Source of the DNA: Vishniacozyma victoriae
Taxonomy: Eukaryota; Basidiomycota; Tremellomycetes; Tremellales; Bulleribasidiaceae
DNA length: 64,000 nucleotides
Direction of reading: 5' to 3'
Assembly: GCA_017654735.1 (NCBI GenBank)
Contig: JADPYG010000004.1
Location: 124,001 to 188,000 of the forward strand
The notes under the pieces were generated by a model. It saw nothing but the letters and a program-made list of their open reading frames with translations. It was not told the origin of the DNA and ran no database searches. The translations under genes were made by a program, and so were the position numbers. Positions 22,484-34,085 of the stretch are shown here, in pieces (the first letter of the stretch is position 1; every line of letters starts with the position of its first letter).

Positions 22484-23422
22484 TCATTGTCGCTTTGTGG
22501 GTCGAGGCAGTCTTTGATTTGAGCGGCCTCCAAACCATCGTCCCAGGTTCGTTGTAGCCCGTGTTTTCCTTGACGAACCAGGAGCTTTCTCATCTCCTTC
22601 GTGCCAGCCTGTGTCCTTTCCCGTGAAAGATGCCTCGCCTTCCTCTGACTTCCGAGTTGCATATAGTGCCTCTGCCCGCCCATCTCTTCCAACTTTTCGG
22701 TTCCAGTCCTGCTCTTGCGCCTTATCCTCGATCCTGCTGTGCATCGTGTCCTGTGGCTTCTCGCCTGCTGGTTCGAGCGCAACCCAGCGCTTGCCGCGGC
22801 CAAATCCCTCTGCAAAAACCAGAGTATCCGGACTATCATCTCTGTAGTGACCCTTGTCTCTTTGCCCCACGGTCGCCCAAAAATCCATAGCCTCCTCGCC
22901 ATCTCGGTCTCCTTCCGGTCTCGACACATTGATCACCCATTGCAATCCGGATTGGGCCACCTTGGCGGTCATATGAGTGTAGATCTCGCGATGATATGGC
23001 CCTGTCGCCTCTCCAAGGAGCGATGTTGAAGCACTATACACTCCGACTGTGGCATCTGGAAATACAGTTCCAGAGTAAATTGCGTCTTGCAGGGCGAGAT
23101 CGTTTGTTTGTAAGGTAATGTAATGGAAGTCGACCAAACGGTTTGCGTTTGTACCGTGTGTTTTGCGGTCCAGCCAACGCTGTGGATCCTTTTTACTGAA
23201 CACAAAGAGACCGGCTTTTTGGGTGGCACGTATCTTCGACCCATCGGATTCGGGAACAGTAGTCGCTGGGGATTGTGGTAGATGTGCTTGTGAGTATGAT
23301 AATTGCGGTGGCAAATTCGTGCCCGGGGCGAGGACCACAGAAAAAGGGACATCTGTCGAGTACGGCAATGAAAGAGCAGCCTCCTTGGGGGGTCGCCTCG
23401 ATTCAGTCTGTTTCCCAGTCAT
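22484..23422 (-). CDS. Intronless hypothetical protein, second accessory family copy a
   Basis: A minus-strand frame of 312 codons from ATG 23422 (open upstream to 23485). The centre reads like folded protein: FHYITLQTNDLALQDAIYSG, EIYTHMTAKVAQSGLQWVIN, DFWATVGQRDKGHY and FAEGFGRGKRWVALEP. The C-terminal 90 residues are highly charged. By eye the central block lines up with the frame at 24059 (QVYSRIETGL, RWTMYITDPE, KDDDERWHGFTP), suggesting a second small paralogous family. No known domain is recognised. No introns are evident. Confidence 0.45.
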   Translation of the reverse strand: MTGKQTESRRPPKEAALSLPYSTDVPFSVVLAPGTNLPPQLSYSQAHLPQSPATTVPESDGSKIRATQKAGLFVFSKKDPQRWLDRKTHGTNANRLVDFHYITLQTNDLALQDAIYSGTVFPDATVGVYSASTSLLGEATGPYHREIYTHMTAKVAQSGLQWVINVSRPEGDRDGEEAMDFWATVGQRDKGHYRDDSPDTLVFAEGFGRGKRWVALEPAGEKPQDTMHSRIEDKAQEQDWNRKVGRDGRAEALYATRKSEEGEASFTGKDTGWHEGDEKAPGSSRKTRATTNLGRWFGGRSNQRLPRPTKRQ

Positions 23423-24058
23423 CCGAGCTACGTTTTGAAGGCGAGTAATCTTACTGATAATGGACAGCTTTGAAAGCGGAACCACTAGTGTTCGTCATGT
23501 CGGAAAGATGTGGATCAGGATGTATCGAGATCGTGCGGTATGGTATGTGAGAAAGAGACAAGAAGGCTTGGGTCAGGTAGGCTAGAAAAGGCGTTTCTCC
23601 TAGGGTGAAAGGAGAATCACGACTTCCAAACAAAGGACAAGCAAGGGGGCAAGATGGAAGGAAGTCTGGTTTTTAAGAGATAGTGGGGCAGGGGTCGAGC
23701 CTCCTGTGATCCAAGGAGTCCTTGGTCTTGCTAGCTACTACCCCTTCCCTCCAAGTAATCGAGTGTACCCAACATGGCTGTTCATGGTCATAGTCTTGCT
23801 CTATGAATGTTTGAAAGTCCATAAACAGCCCCCATATGACCAGTGTGTATCGATAACGTATGGCGTTTGGTCAACCTGGAAGCATCCTATAAGATGGTTC
23901 CGCGGCATTGCATTACATGTAGTCTTGATAGTGGTAGCATTTCAATGGGATGAGCAAGTATATGTATCCCTACAGTCATCAGATCAACATGATCGATGTG
24001 TCAGGCATCTTGAACGTTGATGAATACATCTCATTGCCCAAGTCAGTCCCATCAAATC
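23423..24058. other. Intergenic region
   Basis: About 640 bases between two same-strand accessory ORFs. It should contain the promoter of the 22484-23422 ORF. Plus-strand frames here show no motif. Confidence 0.35.
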
Positions 24059-24628
24059 TTACAGTTTCATGCACTCGATCGCAGACCAGCATCCTCCTTC
24101 GTCCAAATCAGTCCCCTCATCCTCCCGTACAGGTGTAAAGCCATGCCATCGCTCGTCATCGTCTTTGAAGAAGAAAGAGCCATCGTCGGCAGCGTAGAGT
24201 GTTCGACCCTTGTCTACAATCTTTCCACCAAGCCAGCTGTTACCTTCCGTCTCTTCCTTCATTGTTCCATACGACTTTTGCTCTGGATCAGTAATATACA
24301 TGGTCCACCTCTCAGCTCCCTTGACCAGGCGGACGTCCAACCCGGTTTCGATTCGACTGTATACCTGTTCAGAGTCCTGCGCGTGATGAGTCATAGGTGT
24401 AAATGTCTGAACGGCGATGTTAGAATAGGAAGTCGTCTTGTGGGATTTGGACCGCTCTTTGGGTGTAGGCTTGAGGCTGATATATTCGCAGCGATCCGCT
24501 TGACTGCGCGACGGTGGCTCGACTGGGAAGAGAAGGTAATCGGGATGCGGTCTTGTCGTGATAATTTGGCGGTTGCTTGACGATCGAGGTTCTACTTCGG
24601 ATTGTCCACTATAGTCTTCGAGTCGCAA
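24059..24628 (-). CDS. Hypothetical protein, second accessory family copy b (5' end unresolved)
   Basis: A minus-strand frame of about 190 codons, with no ATG near its 5' end; the frame runs upstream only to a TAG just past 24690. So the true start lies at an internal Met (MTHHAQDSEQ), in an upstream exon, or has been lost. The block QVYSRIETGL, RWTMYITDPEQKS, DKGRTLYAADDGSFFFKD and RWHGFTPVRED resembles the centre of the 22484 ORF. Function unknown; possibly a truncated gene. Confidence 0.4.
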   Translation of the reverse strand: MRLEDYSGQSEVEPRSSSNRQIITTRPHPDYLLFPVEPPSRSQADRCEYISLKPTPKERSKSHKTTSYSNIAVQTFTPMTHHAQDSEQVYSRIETGLDVRLVKGAERWTMYITDPEQKSYGTMKEETEGNSWLGGKIVDKGRTLYAADDGSFFFKDDDERWHGFTPVREDEGTDLDEGGCWSAIECMKL

Positions 24629-25038
24629 TTGGACCGTACCATCGTTTCGAGATTCGGCTATTTTGTCAAACGATTGAGCACCGAACAGAGATCCAATAGG
24701 GCGTTTCTATTCCATCATGGAAGCTATCGTCTGAGAGACAGAGCTACGAGAAGTCAGAGGATAGAGCGGAAAGCGAGAGACGGGTGATTTAACCGAAGAT
24801 GAAATTAAGCAGGTCCAGTGTCGGCAGATGCAAGTGTGGGAAGACCTGCTGGGGATGATTCAGCAGCTTCTCACAGTGAATCCCGGTTCATGAAAGGATT
24901 ACAAGAAGATCAACGTAGAAAGGATAAGCCAGCAAGAATAGCCCGTAGAAATACATGGTGGTCTACTCATCAGCTTCATTCGCACGCAGTGTGTACCTGG
25001 TACTCACACAACAATGCTTGAGCTTGGCACAGCTACGG
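24629..25038. other. Intergenic region at the island boundary
   Basis: About 410 bases between the last accessory ORF and the 3' end of the LCCL-domain gene. No gene is supported. Confidence 0.4.
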
Positions 25039-27141
25039 CTACAAAGCCCATGATCCGTTTGCTAGTAGTGTTACAGGATTAATATAATCTAGAGCAGTAC
25101 CACCCATAACGAACTAACATCAGCTCTCGCTCCTCGATACCGAATCATACTCACAGCCAAACGGAAATAATGCTCGATTCCCTCTTTCAAATCGAAGTCG
25201 GTCAAATCAAGGGCTGACATCAGTCTTCACTATAAACAATCGGAAAGTAAACTCACTACTATTCTGAATACCAAACACCCGCTGAATATCATCAACGATC
25301 AAAGAGAATCCCGTGATCCCAGCGTCGATATATGTTTCATTCAATCCTGTCCATGATACTTGTGTCGATGTAGATGTATTTGAGAATGCAGGGATATAAG
25401 TCCCAGCATTCGAATCACCTCTCAACTACCCATCAGCCCTTGAGCAGAAATTGGTGGAAACACTCACAGAGTCGGTGCTCTCTGCTATACTTGCCCATCC
25501 CCACCTCCCAACTCCATCTAGGAAGAGACCGAACAACATTGCTTGGAGGAATAGGGAGACTCTATTTGGGAGACATAAGACTGGGATACCGACTAATGCG
25601 TATATGTAGTGGTGGAGTCGGAGGTGGTAGCCGTTCCCTAGGTTTGCTAGGACTATTAGAATGGGGACTAGGGGGAAGTATCTGCTTGTCAGTCATACGA
25701 GAGAATGTCATTGGAGATTGACTCACCTGACGATAAAGTACTGCAGTAATCCCACTTTGCGTAATGTCAATGCCTGGATCACTGCCACAATGACCACAAA
25801 CACCAAGATGATGGTCAAGGTAGTGACTCCCGCTGGATCTAACGCGTCATACCCCAACCTGCTTATCGGTAATTTTCCAAACACCTGGGCACTTTCTACC
25901 CCGATCCAATACCCCGTCCCCTGCCAGAATGCCAATTCAAATGGTAATTTCCTAAACCCTTCCATGGTAGTTTTGAACGCCACTTTATATGCCCAGTAGC
26001 TCGCAAAGATGACAGGTCCAAAGGAAGCGAAAACCCATTCCCAATCTGGCGGTTGGGCACGTGGATTGGAGACGAAAATGATTTGAGTGTATCCCAAAAA
26101 CACGAGGATATGGAACAAGATCCATGTTGGCGGGTTCAAGAGAAGTGTGAGGATGAACAGGGAGATGGCGTTGTAGGTCGTAATGATTGGGTGAATGTCG
26201 AGGCAACCGTTCCTTGCTAAGCGCATTAAAGCGTATGCACCTGGGAAAGAGGGGAGGAAAGATGCCGAAGTGATTCCGTTTGAAGTAGATGATTCGAGGT
26301 TGGAGGAACCCTCTGTCAATGGTAGTGCTGAGAGGGAGACACATCCTCCCCATGTACGGTGGACCATTCCAGCGTGTATACCTGCTGCACAAACCCATGA
26401 ATCCGCCCTATCATCAGCTTAGCTCGTAGTCGTGACTTACCGATAGGTCGCCGAGTCTCCCCCACCAACGACAAGCGGAACACCATTCACTTCCTCATCT
26501 CCTACCCATCTTGGATTACCCAAATTGACATCTCCACATCCACCAAGACATCGATATTCTCCCCCATACAAAAATCCTGCACACGCCGTCCCGTTGATCC
26601 CGCAGGTATCAGGCGGCCAATCGTTCCAGATGGAAGTCGTACATCCAATAATAGGCGGCCCATTAAGAGGCCACCACTGTTGTCGAATCAACAGGATATA
26701 TCCTGCCATCCATACCCCTATAAAGGGCCAGAGGAAGTATCGAAGTTTCCAAGATTTCGAAAACCGGACTACCTTGGTATCGATCGCGGACTTGTATGAT
26801 TTTTTCGGAGTCGACAGCGATAAAGACATACTAGGTGATGGCTGAGGTAATAGTGAGGTTGGAATAGGGTTGGCAGGACCCAGTAACCACCTAATGCGTT
26901 TCCAAAGGGGTGCCGTCCGTTTCTTGAATCGTCCAACTTTACTATAATCGGCTAGGAACGGCTCCTCTAGACTCGTCGTAGTTGGCGAATCGTATGTGTA
27001 GGACGCAGACTTGGTAGTCTCATCTTCCTCTTGAAGAGTAGAGCTGGTCGTGTGTCTTGATCGAGATCCAGATGCCTGACTGTTCTTAAGGATTTGTGGT
27101 GACGGAATGATTTCGTCGTCGGTTTCTATGAATTTAGACAT
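25039..27141 (-). CDS. LCCL-domain multi-pass membrane protein
   Basis: Six exons (26441-27141, 25727-26407, 25468-25681, 25257-25425, 25155-25213, 25039-25113) give about 632 residues. After a polar N-terminus of about 150 residues comes one membrane segment (FLWPFIGVWMAGYILLI). An extracellular LCCL domain follows, with CTTSIWNDWPPDTCG, CAGFLYGGEYRCLGGCGD and, across the first splice, SWVCAAGIHAGMV and GGCVSL, matching the domain's cysteine pattern. About seven further hydrophobic helices follow, then a small lumenal tail. Fungi commonly carry this LCCL-plus-membrane architecture, but its role is not established; surface or vacuolar localisation is inference. Confidence 0.88.
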
Positions 27142-27629
27142 TGGAAAGTGTATTACATGTACAGTCTATGGTCTATTTCGATTCTATGTGTGACAGCTAA
27201 CGGTACAATCTACAAGCAAGAGTCCAGCAACAGTATATACATGGCGATGGTCGTCAAAGCAGTCACCATAAGATCGATGAAGTATGCCCAGATTCTTGGT
27301 AAACCGGCATCGGCCACTCGGATAAACACCTTTGTCCTAACGATCCTGACTGTGACTCGGGACACAACAAGTCCGTTATAACCTTCGAGCGACTCCGTAT
27401 CACAATATCCATGGAAGGAGTAGGTGCCTCGTCGAACTGCATTGAATCCAATATGCATGTATACCTTGTCGCATTCAAGAGATGCACCAGTCATAAAGTA
27501 AGGTAAACATGACCGGAGAAATCAGGAAACTTCCACGTGTACACACGACGCGCCCATAGAATTCCCCCAACTCCCCAAAGTTAAAGATAATCGTACCATC
27601 CTTCATATTTCATTATTTCTATCATACAA
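27142..27629. other. Divergent promoter region between the LCCL gene and CBR1
   Basis: 488 bases between two divergent starts. Only short frames; no gene. It should hold both promoters. Confidence 0.45.
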
Positions 27630-28787
<1,158 letters not shown>

Positions 28788-28907
28788 GCGGAACGCTCAA
28801 CTACCTGAGCCTCCTCAGGGCAGTAATCGTAACATACGAGATACATCTAGATATAGAACTAGCATACGGGATATACAACATGGAAAGTATCTTTGGTGGA
28901 AAGAAAC

Positions 28908-31111
28908 CTAGATTGACCCTTTCCTAACACCATTCTCATTTCCTCTTTCTACGATCGGATCCTTCTTTCCTATATTCATGACTTCCTGAGTCAATTTCGC
29001 TTTACTCTTTGCTTTCACCCATTCATGAGGTGATGCCGACTCATCCCCACTTGCACTCGCACTTCCTTCAGACTTTCGACGAGCTCGAGGCGTAGAGGGA
29101 GGCAATGGGAATTGAATATTACTTAATCCAAACATGCCCTTGACCCTCTGAACAGTCTGAGCGTCGGGGATAAAGGATGGATAGCGGGAATCTGTACTTG
29201 CTGAAAAGATTAAGGATTCACCATCATCAGACAGTGCCCCTCTACTTCCTCTCTTTGAACTTCGTTTACTATACTCCGTCCTCTGACTTAACGAGTATCG
29301 AGTAGCGCCGGGAAAAGGCTCGTATAAACTTGGTAATGTCGAAGAACCCCTTGGATCATCGGTGATTGATTTAGGTACTCCAGATTGTTTTCGTCTATAT
29401 TCTTCAGGAGGTAATGTGAAATCGTAAGCGGGCGTTACGGGTGGTTGGGGGAGAGCGACGGCTGAAGAGAATCTCGAATCTGGGATTTTGGTCGATAATC
29501 TCGATTTCAAAGCAGGAGGTCGAGGAAGTGGTTTCTCCATCGAAGGAGTGGGCGGGAAAGGGTATGAATCACCTTCGGTATGACGACCCGTGGCGATTGT
29601 CGATGGAGTTTCCAATGGATCATTCTCCTCATCCTCCCTTTTCATCGTGTTGATAGCTTCCAACAATCCCCCAGGACCTCGGTGGGTGGAAGTCATATCC
29701 GCCCTAGCCGTCATAGGTGATACCACACTGATATTGGTAACATCCTTAGCCTTTAAGTATCTCACTCCAACTTTTGGTGTCCCCACCCCTAAGCCAAAAG
29801 AAACTTCACTTCCAGAACTAAAACTGGTCGTTCGATCCCTCTCAAGACGTTCAGAAGTGGTGGTATACCTCAAACTCTCGATTGAATCATTACTATCCTT
29901 CCTCAACCTCTTACTTTGTTGATGAGCTAATGCAAATGGTTTCGGAGGGGTTCGGGGTGAAAAGAAACTTTCTCCAGTCGCTCGTTTTTCTTTGTTTATA
30001 GAGAGGACATCAAGGAAAGATCGATGTTTATGTTTCCAATCAATTGAAGTATGGTATGAAGGATCGAACCTCCTAGCAGTACCATCAGGTGGACCATCTG
30101 CTGAATCGCTAGATAATTCCTGTTGACCTTCTGCCCCACGTTTCTTGCGTCGAAGGAAGTAGAAGAAGATGAGCATGGAGATGAGGACTGTGGCGATTCC
30201 ACCGCCAATACAGCCCAGAATGATGGCCAATGAGGTGTCGGAATCTTGATTCTCGTGGCCATGCTCGGGCGAGGGGGAGTCAGTCGCTCCTGGCACCCCT
30301 GTCGTAGAGTCTGCTAATGTTGATCGAGTTTGGGCGAGAGATGAGGATGAAGGTAATGAGGTGGATTGAAGGTCGGAGAATGAGCGGGAGAGTGTGGTAG
30401 TGCCAGAAGCAAGGGAGGTAGTTGCGAAACTAGGAGCAGCAGCTGCGGCCAGGGCGGGGTCGAATCGAGCGGCTATATGTTAGTCTCCCTAAATGCTGAA
30501 GTGAACATACCATCCCAAGTACGCCAGACGAAAGGTGGTAAATCTAATGGGTCCTGGGAGAAGCCCAGTCTATCCGATCAGCACCCGCTCGAAATGCAAA
30601 AGAGTACTCACCCATCATCGACGAAAGTAGCACATCCGGCACTATACGCTTCCTGAGTCGACCAGGTACGATCGCCCCCTACTTGGCACCTGTCATCAGT
30701 ATTTCTACTACACATATTAATGGATCTTACCAGCTACATGCCGCCTGTTATCAGCGTGATACCGAACGGCTTGGGGAAAGAAGCTTACCATCAGATTATA
30801 AGCTGCTATATTACATTGACAAGCCGACCCCTCTGAGGGCGGGTTGTACCCATAAGTCCCATCCACAAGAGGCGGAACATTAACAAATGCCGAGCTCGGT
30901 ATACAAAGCGATTGTAGCTTTGACCAAGTTTCACTACAATAAGCTACCCCCTCATCGAGGAGTCGAGGACCCACCAAGGTGATTCTCCCGCTTGATTAAA
31001 TAAGAACGAAGTGGTCGAATTATTATTACAGATAGTATTTGTAGTTTGAGCTTTGATTAAATGAATGTGAGTGTAGGCGTATATCAAATACAAAGTCCAC
31101 AAATTAATCAT
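28908..31111 (-). CDS. Single-pass surface membrane protein with cysteine-rich ectodomain
   Basis: Six exons (30975-31111, 30789-30933, 30731-30744, 30612-30689, 30511-30569, 28908-30472) give about 665 residues. A signal peptide (LWTLYLIYAYTHIHLIKA) opens the protein. A cysteine-rich ectodomain follows, with SPCETWSKLQSLC, ACQCNIAAYNLM, AACSWCQVGG and SAGCATFVDD. Then comes a Ser/Thr-rich stalk, one membrane helix (LAIILGCIGGGIATVLISML) after a short polar stretch, a KKR stop-transfer, and a long Ser/Pro-rich cytoplasmic tail of about 400 residues. The plan resembles fungal wall-stress sensors or adhesion receptors, but no WSC domain is seen. Exon 3 is only 14 nt and carries one of the cysteines. 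Confidence 0.75.
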
Positions 31112-31471
31112 TTTGGAAAGAGGCAGAGTCGGAAAAGGTGGGAAGAAACGATGTTCAAGGCCTGGTTGTTCATTGTGTTTGGCAAGTTGAAAGGGAACAA
31201 AGGATGTTAGATTTAGAATGTTTAGGATCAGCGTTTCCAATCGCTTAGATAGTTGATAAGTCCTTTGATGAAATCACCGAGGATCATGTCTAAGATAGGC
31301 TGGGGATTATCTTGAACGATAGGGGATAAATGATCTTTACAGATGGGTTCGGAGAGATCCGATATCCGGGCTCGGGCATCATTGCTTCTACCCGGTCATG
31401 CTTATATTTCGCCTTCCCATCATTGTCCTCCTTCACTACCTTTACTACTACACATCATTCACTGAGCAGGA
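31112..31471. other. Divergent promoter region
   Basis: 360 bases between the surface-protein start and the aldehyde dehydrogenase start. No gene. Confidence 0.45.
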
Positions 31472-33710
31472 ATGTCGACTCCACCAGAGACATACACTCC
31501 TGTTAAGGATATTGAAGCTGTGAGCTGATGTCTGTATACTTCAGAGTAAGCTGACGAAAAGATCTACACTCGCCTTCAAAACCGATTCGCTTCAGGCGTA
31601 ACCAAGACCCTAGAATACAGGACATACAATCTCAAGCAACTAGCCTACTTGATCAAAGATAACGAAGTCAAGATCCAAGAATGCTTGCGAAAAGATCTAG
31701 ATAGGGGAGAATTCGATACTGTCATGTCTGAAGTAAGTCCCTTTCGAATGAAATGGCTGATGAAGAGGTGTTTCCTCTGTTTGGTGAGATTGAGCTTGCG
31801 TTGAAGAAGTTGTCTGGATGGATGAAAGATGAGGGTAGAATTTGGGATGCTAGTTTGTTTTTTAAGGTTATGAGTACGTATACTGGTGATAATCAAGCTG
31901 ATAGAAGAACCCAAGATTATGAGGCAGCCAAAGGGTGTCTCTTTGGTGAGCTATCTCCAGCTCCTACGAGACATCAACTGATAATCAGATCATCAGTCCA
32001 TGGGTAAATAGCTAACCTGATCTCCCAGTTCTAGCTAATATCAGAACTTCCCGTGGTTATGCGCCCTCTCACCCCTCGTAAACGCTATCGCAGCAGGATG
32101 TCCAGTCGTGATCAAGGTCAGCCCCTACCGTACCCTCCTTTGTCAATACAAAAGCTAATAAACAGCCTTCCGAACTAGCTCCCTCTTCCTCAGCACTACT
32201 AGCGGAGCTTATCCCCAAATACCTCGATCCCGAGGGGTATGCTGTCGTTCTCGGTGCTGTTGATCAGACTACTCAGTTGCTAGAGAAGCAGTGGGGTCAT
32301 AGTAAGCTACATTTAATGTTTTGGTGAGTCTTTTGAAGCTGACGCTCAGTCCTTTTTACTGGATCAGGACGGGTTGGGAAGATCGTAGCTGCCGCTGCTG
32401 CCAAGACCTTGACTCCCACTACTTTAGAGGTAAGCTGACGAGTTTCGACGATGAACTTGCGAGCTCACTCCTCAGCTCGGGGGCAAGAGCCCTACAATCG
32501 TAGCTGCGGATGCCAACATGAGACTCACTGCTAGGAGGATGATGAGTATCAAACCTATGAGTGGATCGCAGATTTGTGGTAAGCTATCTCCTGATAATCT
32601 CAAGGTGCGGGGCTGATTTGGCAGTTTCACCAGACTACATTCTAGTCGTCCGAGAGAAACTTGACGCATTCGTATCAGCCTGTCAAGAAACGTGAGTCCA
32701 TATCCACATGACATATCTAACGACAGTTTGAAAGAATTCTTCCCACCTCACCCAGATGCCAATTCTGCTATTGAAAGCGTAACCACCGGATCCCTCCGTT
32801 CCGACCATGATTACAAGCGACAGTTGAACTTTATCGAAAAAGCGGAAGCTAGTGGTCATACAGTAATCAGAGGTGATATTGATGAAGAGAAACGAAGGAT
32901 GGGGATAAGTTTGGTAATCATGAAAGGCGGGCCTAGAGGAACTGAGGGTGGATTGATGGATGAAGAGATCTTTGGGCCTGTTCTTCCGATCATCCCTGTT
33001 GATGTGAGCTCACAATTTCTTCTTGAACCGGAGGAAGAAGCTAATGTGTAGTCTGTCGAAGATGCTATTGCGTTCATAAACGCCAGGCCTAATCCTCTAG
33101 CATTATACGTTTGCACGAGCAGTCGAGCTACTTTCCAAAAAGGTAAGCTTCCGGATGGGTGTATGCAACCGTAGCTGATGATCAGTAACCCGAGAGACAA
33201 TCAGTGGACATGCTACTTGGAACGATTTCTCTTTCGTACCCATTGGTAAGCTGTCTCCAATTCAACAATCTCAGCTGACATCCAGCTCGATCACTCCCAT
33301 TCGGTGGAGTCGGGGATAGTGGTTGGGGATCATATCACGGTATTGATGGGTTCAAGACATTTTCCCACGAGAAAGGTATGTCACCTCACCATTTATGAGC
33401 GTAGCTGATGAATAGCAATCCTCGAATTGCCATTCTAGTAATTCCCCTCCTCTCACATTGTGTACAACTGCTCATGAACAGTATCGAACCCCTGCTGAAT
33501 ATCCGATACTCCCGAGCGAACCCTACCATCCAGAAACTTATTCGATTAACCCTCTGTGCTCCAGTACATTACGCTAGGCCATCTAGCGTGGAGTCGGAAA
33601 GGAAAAAGAGGGTGATTGGGTGGTGGAGGAATAGGATCTTTGCAGTTCTAGTCCTTTGTGTAGGGGTTTGGGTGGGGAATTATTTGGGCTGGACTAGGGG
33701 CTGGTATTGA
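31472..33710 (+). CDS. HFD1: Fatty aldehyde dehydrogenase with C-terminal membrane anchor
   Basis: Sixteen exons from 31472 to 33710 give about 535 residues. Class-3 ALDH features: [23 protein letters not shown] (oxyanion Asn), [20 protein letters not shown] (NAD site), ELGGKSP (general-base Glu), and GSQICVSPDY with the catalytic Cys. Later come EIFGPVLPI and [16 protein letters not shown]. The last exon encodes a basic stretch and one hydrophobic segment ([18 protein letters not shown]), the tail anchor of Hfd1/ALDH3A2. The enzyme oxidises long-chain aldehydes from sphingolipid breakdown. The exon IISPW (31989-32003) is only 15 nt, and a 22-nt exon (33416-33437) lies near the end. Confidence 0.92.
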
Positions 33711-34085
33711 TCCCTTGGCAATGTTGGGGACAGGTGAAAGCGTCAAAACACAAAAAGCAGTAACGAAAGTACGAACCGATTCAGTTTGTTTGTATATACA
33801 TTTCTGAAATGCAATGTGATGTACATATACAACCCTGTTGAGCGCCCGACAATTCTCTTGCCCATGAGTGTCAACGGCTCCGATGTATGTAAAGCTTTTA
33901 CGCCGAGACTCGGTTTTCGGTCCATCCTTTTTCGCTTCCCCCATCTTCCCCTCTTATCCTCCGAACCATGCTAGATCGCTTATTCCCTAGTGCCGATGTG
34001 TTTGCTGGAGCTCGTTAACTGGTAGAGGTCCATGCCTTCTTCTATGACTCCTATGACTCCTATGACTCCTATGACTGGGCTAGAA
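33711..34085. other. Convergent intergenic spacer with a small tandem repeat
   Basis: 375 bases between two convergent 3' ends. It holds the TATGACTCC tandem repeat listed separately. No gene. Confidence 0.45.
34043..34076. repeat. TATGACTCC tandem repeat
   Basis: A 9-bp unit is repeated three times exactly plus a 7-base partial copy, just after the 3' end of the acyltransferase gene. It is a simple minisatellite. Confidence 0.9.

Noticed and set aside
22611..23029. Overlapping plus-strand frames inside the 22484-23422 ORF
   Set aside because: They are shadows of the longer minus-strand frame.
23706..24020. Plus-strand frame opposite accessory minus-strand genes
   Set aside because: No motif; stop- and start-codon pattern looks random and it lies in the spacer of the two accessory ORFs.
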